From CAKSQL01 sp045649415 (lineage in GTDB: Bacteria; Bacillota; Clostridia; UBA1381), in NCBI GenBank assembly GCA_045649415.1, contig JAZRPY010000015.1, positions 1 to 15,864 on the forward strand: a stretch of 15,864 nucleotides of DNA, given 5' to 3'. Numbering within the stretch: the first letter of the stretch is position 1; every line of letters starts with the position of its first letter. The notes under the pieces are model-generated. The model worked only from the letters and a program-made list of their open reading frames with translations, was not told where the DNA came from and searched no databases. Made by a program: the position numbers and the translations under genes. Shown in pieces: positions 14,218 through 15,864 of the stretch.

Positions 14218-14439
14218 ATGACACTCGAAAAGGTAAAGGCAGTTTTGGCAGAACATCTTGAAATGGATGCAGCAGAAATCACAGAGGCAACAACTTTTGA
14301 AGACCTCGGCGTTGATTCTCTTGATGCTGTTGAAATTATGATGGAAATGGAAGACGAATTCGGCGTTGAAATTAAACCTGCTGAAGCTGGCAAAAGCGTA
14401 AAAGAATTGGTTGCTTATATCGATTCTAAGAAAGCGTAA
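14218..14439 (+). CDS. acpP: Acyl carrier protein
   Basis: A 73-residue acidic four-helix carrier that holds growing acyl chains on a 4'-phosphopantetheine arm. The attachment serine is S34 in the motif GVDSLDAVEIMMEMEDEFGVEI. The length and charge are standard for ACP. The Shine-Dalgarno AGGAGGA (14204-14210) is among the best in the window, as suits a highly expressed protein. Its neighbours fabH and fabK both use ACP-bound substrates. The only doubt is the name of the paralogue; here it is clearly the fatty acid synthesis type from its context. Confidence 0.96.
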   Translation: MTLEKVKAVLAEHLEMDAAEITEATTFEDLGVDSLDAVEIMMEMEDEFGVEIKPAEAGKSVKELVAYIDSKKA

Positions 14440-14458
14440 GCAAAAGGAGCGTGGAATA

Positions 14459-15403
14459 ATGTTAAATACACAAATATGTGAAATGCTTGGAATAAAGCAC
14501 CCTATTCTGCAAGGAGGTATGGCACATATATCTGATGCTCACCTTGCCGCTGGCGTGTCAAACGGTGGTGGACTTGGCATTATTTCTGCTGCGAACGGTA
14601 ATGTCAGTTGGCTTTCGGAACAAATTGACACAGCAAGAAAGCTAACTGACAAGCCCTTTGGCGTAAACATAATGCTTATGGGTGAAAACATTGATGAAAT
14701 TTCAAAACTCATTGCAGAAAAAAAGGTAGCAGTTGTTACCACAGGTGCAGGTAATCCCGAAAAATACATACCTATGTGGAAAGAAGCCGGTGTAAAAGTC
14801 ATTCCTGTTATAGCATCTTCTGCTCTTGCAAAGCTTGTAGAAAGAAGCGGTGCAGATGCGGTTAGAGCAGAAGGCGGTGAATCAGGCGGTCATGTAGGCG
14901 AAATGACAACTATGGCACTTGTTCCGCAGGTTTGTGACAGCGTGAGCATTCCCGTTATTGCCGCTGGCGGTATCGCTGATGGCAGAGGAATGGCAGCTGC
15001 TATGATGTTAGGCGGTGTAGGTGTTCAAATTGGAACAAGATTTTTAGTAGCACACGAATGCAATATAAGTCGTGAATATAAAGATAAAATTTTAAAAGCA
15101 AACGACACGGCAACCATAGTCACGGGAAGAAGATTAGGACATCCCGTAAGAAGTCTTAAAAGTCCGTTTTCAAGAGGATATCAGAAAGCTGAATATACAA
15201 GTATAAGCGATGATGAACTTGAAATGATGGCTATTGGCTCTTTGAGAGCTGCAGTTGTTGACGGTGACAGTAAAAAAGGTTGCTTTTTAGCAGGTCAGAT
15301 TTCAGGCCTTATTAACAAAGAAGAAAATGCTTCGGATATAATAGCAGATATTGTTACTGAAGCTGAAAATATATTGATTGGAGCAAAAAAATGGGTAAAA
15401 TAG
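14459..15403 (+). CDS. fabK: Enoyl-ACP reductase II, FMN-dependent (FabK)
   Basis: A 314-residue TIM-barrel flavoenzyme that reduces trans-2-enoyl-ACP in the last step of each elongation cycle. Family features are HPILQGGMAHISDAHLA, NGGGLGIISAAN, GVNIMLM and AEGGESGGHVGEMTTMALVPQV. H145 corresponds to the catalytic histidine of pneumococcal FabK. PVIAAGGIADGRGMAAAMMLGG and GVQIGTRF form the FMN phosphate site. The ATG at 14459 has AAAGGAG at 14443-14449; a longer frame from 14411 would overlap acp and lacks family similarity in its first residues. Such flavin enzymes are insensitive to triclosan. The gene overlaps fabD by 13 nt. A related nitronate monooxygenase is the main alternative, but the fab context favours FabK. 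Confidence 0.94.
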   Translation: MLNTQICEMLGIKHPILQGGMAHISDAHLAAGVSNGGGLGIISAANGNVSWLSEQIDTARKLTDKPFGVNIMLMGENIDEISKLIAEKKVAVVTTGAGNPEKYIPMWKEAGVKVIPVIASSALAKLVERSGADAVRAEGGESGGHVGEMTTMALVPQVCDSVSIPVIAAGGIADGRGMAAAMMLGGVGVQIGTRFLVAHECNISREYKDKILKANDTATIVTGRRLGHPVRSLKSPFSRGYQKAEYTSISDDELEMMAIGSLRAAVVDGDSKKGCFLAGQISGLINKEENASDIIADIVTEAENILIGAKKWVK

Positions 15404-15864
15404 CATTTGTTTTCTCAGGGCAGGGTTCTCAATACTCCGGTATGGGAAAATCCTTGTACGAAATGGAAGGTATAGCAAAGAAACTGTATGATGATGCAGA
15501 AGAAGTTCGTCCCGGTACAATAAAGCAGTCATTTGAAGGGACTGATGAGGAATTAAAAATCACAGCAAACACTCAGCCTTGTATATATCTTGTTGAACTT
15601 GCGGCAGCTTTGTCACTTAACGAAAAAGGTATTTATGCAGATGCAGTTGCCGGATTTTCTCTCGGTGAGATAGGTGCTTTGGCATATGGCAATAGTTACT
15701 CATACCTTGACGGATTTAAAATTGTTACTTCTCGTGGACAATTTATGAATGAGGCGGCTGATCCTGAAAATGCCGCAATGTGTGCAGTTCTAAAACTTGA
15801 TAGTGAAACTGTTACTAAAACTGCAGCAGAATTTGATAATCTTTATGCGGTAAATTATAACTGC
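15391..15864 (+). CDS. fabD: Malonyl-CoA:ACP transacylase (FabD), partial at window end
   Basis: The first 158 residues of FabD, which moves malonyl groups from CoA to ACP. It opens with KIAFVFSGQGSQYSGMGKSLYE, where GQGSQ is the oxyanion-hole segment. The nucleophile is S90 in AGFSLGEIGALAY. Most FabD proteins have GHSLGE, so His is replaced by Phe (F89) next to the serine. The catalytic histidine and C-terminal half lie beyond the window. The ATG lies inside the last codons of fabK (13-nt overlap), with TTGGAG (15378-15383) as a modest ribosome binding site, which suggests translational coupling. Further fab genes probably follow outside the window. Confidence 0.94.
   Translation, partial: MGKIAFVFSGQGSQYSGMGKSLYEMEGIAKKLYDDAEEVRPGTIKQSFEGTDEELKITANTQPCIYLVELAAALSLNEKGIYADAVAGFSLGEIGALAYGNSYSYLDGFKIVTSRGQFMNEAADPENAAMCAVLKLDSETVTKTAAEFDNLYAVNYNC

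Overview
The window is AT-rich DNA that most resembles a low-GC anaerobic Firmicute of class Clostridia. The pointers are a T-box leader on pheST, an FMN-type enoyl-ACP reductase (FabK), an AbrB-controlled ABC-2 transporter, AGGAGG-type ribosome binding sites and a Clostridium-like manganese catalase. I cannot name the species. I see no insertion sequence, CRISPR array, tRNA or rRNA.

Layout. (a) 1-2074: a manganese catalase (minus strand) diverges from a FAD oxidoreductase with a C-terminal Rieske domain (plus strand), probably a peroxide or oxygen defence pair. (b) 2075-4626: a GH92 alpha-mannosidase with no signal peptide. Its sigma-A promoter is interrupted by a perfect inverted repeat with 20-bp arms, and it ends in a strong terminator. 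(c) 4690-6451: a minus-strand operon of AbrB-type regulator, ABC ATPase and ABC-2 permease. It is read from a near-consensus promoter whose -10 lies inside a 25-nt palindrome, the likely operator. (d) 6505-12333: a Phe-type T-box leader, then pheS, pheT, a GtrA-family membrane protein, a YgjV-family membrane protein and a lipoprotein nuclease. All are closely spaced and are followed by a terminator. (e) 12419-15864: a TetR-family regulator, then the type II fatty acid synthesis genes fabH, acp, fabK and fabD; fabD runs off the window. Three copies of one 17-nt palindrome, CAGCAC-N5-GTGCTG, lie over the tetR start region and between tetR and fabH.

How the parts work together. Region (e) looks like a self-contained fatty acid synthesis regulon in which the TetR protein represses itself and the fab genes. 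Region (d) links phenylalanine charging to three genes with no obvious link to translation. Regions (b), (c) and (e) share one design: a perfect dyad placed over the -10 or transcription start.

The only gene-free stretch over 300 bases (6390-6908) is filled by the abrB promoter/operator, a hairpin, the pheS promoter and the T-box leader. Several starts were moved inward from the longest open frame because the Shine-Dalgarno sequence fits an internal ATG: the permease, the AbrB regulator, pheS, fabH and fabK.
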